Source: Bacilli bacterium
GTDB lineage: Bacteria > Bacillota_I > Bacilli_A > RF39 > UBA660
Assembly (NCBI GenBank): GCA_017405445.1
Contig: JAFRAK010000040.1
Coordinates: forward strand, 1-63,088
Length of the DNA: 63,088 bases
Reading direction: 5' to 3'
Of the stretch, positions 60,489-63,088 are shown piece after piece. Numbering within the stretch: the first letter of the stretch is position 1; each line of letters begins with the position of its first letter. The notes below the pieces were generated by a model. The model ran no database searches. It worked only from the letters and a program-made list of their open reading frames with translations, and was not told where the DNA came from. The position numbers and the translations under genes were made by a program.

Positions 60489-61544
60489 CTAAATAATATT
60501 TATTACTACTTTAGTTAATATATATCCAAGTAACCCACAAAATGGAAATGTTAAAAACCAAGTTATTACCATATTCTTTGCAATATTCCAATTTACATTA
60601 GAAAGTCTTCTAGATGCTCCAACACCCATTACAGCACAGTTTTTAGTATGATTAGAACTAACTGGTATTCCAAGTAATGATGATCCAAACAAACATATTG
60701 AACTAGCAATATCAGCAGATGTTCCTTGATAACTTTCTACTTTAGTTACTTTAGTACCCATTGTTTTAATAATTCTCATACCACCTATTAATGTTCCTAA
60801 ACATATAATAATTGACGTATAAATCATTAACCATAATGGTATAGAAAAATTAGTACTACCAGGCATCATTCCATTCGATAAAACTACACCTAACAAAATA
60901 AACGACATAAACTTTTGTCCATCCTGTGCTCCATTCATAAAACAAGTAGTTAAAGCACCAATAATTTGACTAAATTTAAAAAATTTATTAGTTTTTCTTC
61001 TATCCATTTCCTTACATATAAACTCTATTAATTTAGTAATTAAATATCCCAAAATAAAAGCAAGTAAATTTACAAATATTAATCCATATAATACTTTTTT
61101 CCACTCATTAAAGTTAATTGCTGAAAAGTTTCCCATTAATGCAATAGCAGCCCCTGATATACCAGCTATTAAAGCATGTGATTGACTAAATGGAATACCA
61201 AACTTCCATGCTATAAAACACCAAATATTAATGCCTACTAGAGCACAACATAATGTAATTAAACTAGTAGAAGTATCTCCACCAAAATTAACTAAAGTAT
61301 AAATTGATTTTGCAACATTAGAACTTAAATAAGTCATTAATATTAATCCTAATGTATTACTAATTAATGCTAATACAACACCTATTTTAGGACTCAAACT
61401 CCTAGTTGATATACAGGTAGCAATAGCATTAGGTACATCAGAACAACCATTTATAAACATTACTATAGATATTAATATAGTAGATATTAATAAACTATGA
61501 TTCGTAATTAAATTACTAAAAAATGATAAAAATGTTATTTCCAT
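60489..61544 (-). CDS. PiT-family inorganic phosphate transporter
   Basis: About 351 residues from ATG 61544 (AAGGAAG site). About ten helices. PiT signatures in both halves: FINGCSDVPNAIATCIS (about 31-47) and FMNGAQDGQKFMSFILLG (about 203-220), where G-x-x-D-x-x-N is normal; the second reads GAQDGQK. Low-affinity phosphate-metal symport is expected. Operon with the DUF47 gene. Confidence 0.92.
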   Translation of the reverse strand: MEITFLSFFSNLITNHSLLISTILISIVMFINGCSDVPNAIATCISTRSLSPKIGVVLALISNTLGLILMTYLSSNVAKSIYTLVNFGGDTSTSLITLCCALVGINIWCFIAWKFGIPFSQSHALIAGISGAAIALMGNFSAINFNEWKKVLYGLIFVNLLAFILGYLITKLIEFICKEMDRRKTNKFFKFSQIIGALTTCFMNGAQDGQKFMSFILLGVVLSNGMMPGSTNFSIPLWLMIYTSIIICLGTLIGGMRIIKTMGTKVTKVESYQGTSADIASSICLFGSSLLGIPVSSNHTKNCAVMGVGASRRLSNVNWNIAKNMVITWFLTFPFCGLLGYILTKVVINII

Positions 61545-61663
61545 ATAATTCTTCCTTACTATCAATAATTATAACACAAGTATCTATATTTCTTTTTATT
61601 ATTCTATAATAAAATCGAAAATGTAATTAGAAGAATTAAATTAATGCCTAGTGTAACAATTAT

Positions 61664-61692
61664 TTGATTAGTATCGTGAATTATGTTATAAT
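61664..61692 (+). promoter_or_regulatory. Promoter of the transglutaminase-like gene
   Basis: TTGATT, 17-base spacer, TATAAT with TGT before it. Confidence 0.8.
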
Positions 61693-61716
61693 AAGCACCA
61701 GTTTTAGAGGTTCTAT

Positions 61717-62541
61717 ATGAAAAAAAGTATGTTTAACGAAGACAATTATTTAAATAATGATAGTATTATAAAAATATTTGAAGATATAAATATTGATAGA
61801 AAACAAAAATGGGATTTAGAAAAGTATAAATATTATAAAACGATAGATAAATATAAAGAATTTATTGAAGAAGTAGCTTTGTTTATCAAAAAAATAGGTT
61901 ATCATTCTGTCTTAGATTGTTCTTCAATAATTGCTTTTTTAATATATCAAGGATATTTATCTAATGATTTATCTTTTACAGATAAAGAATTAAATTCAGA
62001 AAAAGAAATAAGTTGTCTATTAGGCTCAAGCATAATTAAAGGAAAAGGATGCTGCAGGAACTTATCACAAATACACAAAGACATATTTCAAAATTTAGAT
62101 TTAGAATCAAACTTATTATATTGCTATGAAGGAGTACGCTTACTTGGTCTAGAAAAGAATAGACAAGCCAATCATGTAATTAACCTAGTTAAACATGAAG
62201 GAAATTTATATGGAATAGATCTTTATAATGGAAACCACCTTTTTCATTTTATTTCCGGATTAGAATTAGAACAGATTTCTTCAAGAAATAATGACCATCT
62301 CCTATATAAACCTTATTATGAAATAATTCAGGGAGAATCAAATCTTGAAGACATCAAAGAAAAAATACAATCTTTTAAAAATTATTCTTTAAAAGAAACA
62401 ATAAAACCATTATATTATGAATTTGATATTATAGACGATACAAAGAAAAGAGTATTAGCTTTAAGAGAAGAATGTTTCAATTTTCATGAAAAGACAAAAA
62501 CATTAAAAAAAGAAATCATAAAAGGAATGGATAAATTGTAA
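61717..62541 (+). CDS. Transglutaminase-like / cysteine-protease-fold protein
   Basis: 274 residues, cytoplasmic. A Cys-His-Asp order like the transglutaminase fold is visible: GKGCCRNLSQIHKDIF (about 109-124), ANHVINLVKHEGNLYGIDLY (about 150-169). The Cys after GKGC, the His of NHV and the Asp of GIDLY would be the triad. The C-terminal part is helical. Substrate unknown; judged by eye. Strong promoter, AGAGG site. Confidence 0.6.
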   Translation: MKKSMFNEDNYLNNDSIIKIFEDINIDRKQKWDLEKYKYYKTIDKYKEFIEEVALFIKKIGYHSVLDCSSIIAFLIYQGYLSNDLSFTDKELNSEKEISCLLGSSIIKGKGCCRNLSQIHKDIFQNLDLESNLLYCYEGVRLLGLEKNRQANHVINLVKHEGNLYGIDLYNGNHLFHFISGLELEQISSRNNDHLLYKPYYEIIQGESNLEDIKEKIQSFKNYSLKETIKPLYYEFDIIDDTKKRVLALREECFNFHEKTKTLKKEIIKGMDKL

Positions 62542-62607
62542 AGTAAGTCAAATTTTACATTATTTTTACAGTTAAATTATAATTTTACATTTATATTTTA
62601 CAAATAA

Positions 62608-62636
62608 TTAACATAGATTTTTAAAAATGGTATATA
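62608..62636 (+). promoter_or_regulatory. Promoter of the 90-residue gene
   Basis: TTAACA, 17-base spacer, TATATA. Confidence 0.6.
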
Positions 62637-62663
62637 CTAAAGTTAAGTATTGGAGGGATTACT

Positions 62664-62936
62664 ATGACATTATACATATTATTAATTGTCATCATCGTTA
62701 TTTCATTTGTCACAGGAATTATTACGACAATACTAGAAAAGAAAGAATTAAATGAACAAAATAAAAAATCCTTTGAAGGACAATATCAAGATAGAAATAA
62801 TAAAATAAATGAAGTGTTATCAAAAACACTAGAGTTATCAAGTATTACACAAAAAGTTGATCAAATTAAAGTATCTGATTCTACCGAAAGTGATTATTCA
62901 CAGGAACCAGTAATTATCGCAGTATTAGATGAATAA
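62664..62936 (+). CDS. Small single-helix membrane protein, unknown
   Basis: 90 residues with one N-terminal helix (LYILLIVIIVISFVTGIITTI) and a hydrophilic tail ending EPVIIAVLDE. GGAGGG site. No family recognised. Confidence 0.65.
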   Translation: MTLYILLIVIIVISFVTGIITTILEKKELNEQNKKSFEGQYQDRNNKINEVLSKTLELSSITQKVDQIKVSDSTESDYSQEPVIIAVLDE

Positions 62937-62970
62937 AAAAAATGAGCACTAAGAAGTGATTTGAAGAAAA

Positions 62971-63003
62971 TCTACACGAAATAAAAAGCGTGTAGATTTT
63001 TTA
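62971..63003 (+). terminator. Terminator after the 90-residue gene
   Basis: AAATCTACAC/GTGTAGATTT then TTTT. Confidence 0.7.
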
Positions 63004-63034
63004 TATGATAAAATTATTGTAAGGAGGATAACAT

Positions 63035-63088
63035 ATGGCAAGGGAATATCGAAATTTTACAAGAGAAGAAAAAATTAAAGCTGTTAAA
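63035..63088 (+). CDS. Start of a truncated gene, possibly a transposase or HTH protein
   Basis: AAGGAGG site and ATG at 63035; only MAREYRNFTREEKIKAVK is inside the window. The EEKIKAVK pattern is common at the start of IS3/IS150-type OrfA helix-turn-helix proteins, but 18 residues are too few to name it. Confidence 0.5.
   Translation, partial: MAREYRNFTREEKIKAVK

Overview
The window is AT-rich throughout, with short intergenic gaps, long same-strand operons, strong Shine-Dalgarno sequences and the standard code: TGA is a stop, for example in the ATGA overlap of pgi with the PAP2 gene. The genes (SepF, DivIVA-like protein, MurF, Ddl, CIRCE-controlled ClpB, a T-box, CotJ proteins, NPxTG-anchored surface proteins, a giant cyclic-glucan-synthase-like enzyme) point to a Gram-positive, low-GC Bacillota, probably an uncultured, small-genome, gut-type member of the Bacilli (RF39/Erysipelotrichia-like). 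That assignment is inference. No prophage, conjugative element or CRISPR array is visible. The 63035 ORF at the right edge is cut off and could be the start of a transposase.

Layout: 1-3.7 kb holds a frameshifted DUF285 surface protein, a PLP enzyme, an SDR reductase and a membrane thioredoxin-like protein. 3.7-8.1 kb is an isoleucine T-box operon (cation antiporter, then a type 2 IleRS with a swapped HIGH motif). 8.1-17.3 kb carries cell-division factors (divIVA-like, sepF), a HerA-like ATPase, a PP2C phosphatase, asnS, a thioesterase, a GH3 hydrolase and an RluA-type pseudouridine synthase. 17.4-19.2 kb is a large surface protein whose 3' end has a sharply GC-rich patch resembling a diversity-generating-retroelement variable region. 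19.3-30 kb carries a degenerate HAD protein, PAP2, pgi, a degenerate DnaQ-like protein and a 2541-residue glucan synthase/phosphorylase. 30-31 kb is a tRNA cluster (Ile, Asn, Glu, Ser; Lys on the other strand). 31-34.6 kb is ddl-murF-hydrolase. 34.7-43.9 kb has small membrane and lipoproteins, a Fic/antitoxin pair, a LysM protein, tRNA-Gly and tRNA-Cys, a bacterial PH-domain protein, an ABC-F ATPase and a kinase-like protein. 44-45.3 kb is a roughly 600-nt structured RNA directly upstream of a small DUF21-like membrane protein, best explained as OLE RNA with its partner OapA. 45.3-56 kb has wall-active enzymes, a sirtuin, an ABC transporter, clpB, a GNAT protein and cotJ genes. 56-63 kb has tRNA-His, a NERD protein, an NPNTG-anchored protein, a tandem RNA/toxin array, phosphate transport genes and a transglutaminase-like protein.

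The most interesting locus is 58.49-59.65 kb. It holds two diverged tandem copies of what looks like an undescribed type I toxin-antitoxin module. Each copy has a 30-residue one-helix peptide gene on the minus strand, a 5' leader that can hide its own Shine-Dalgarno, 5' and 3' mRNA ends that are mutually complementary, and a plus-strand antisense RNA whose terminator overlaps the toxin stop codon. A third, separately promoted small RNA occurs in three copies and diverges from each toxin promoter. None of these peptides is long enough for ordinary gene calling.

All calls are by reading the sequence. No database search or folding program was run.
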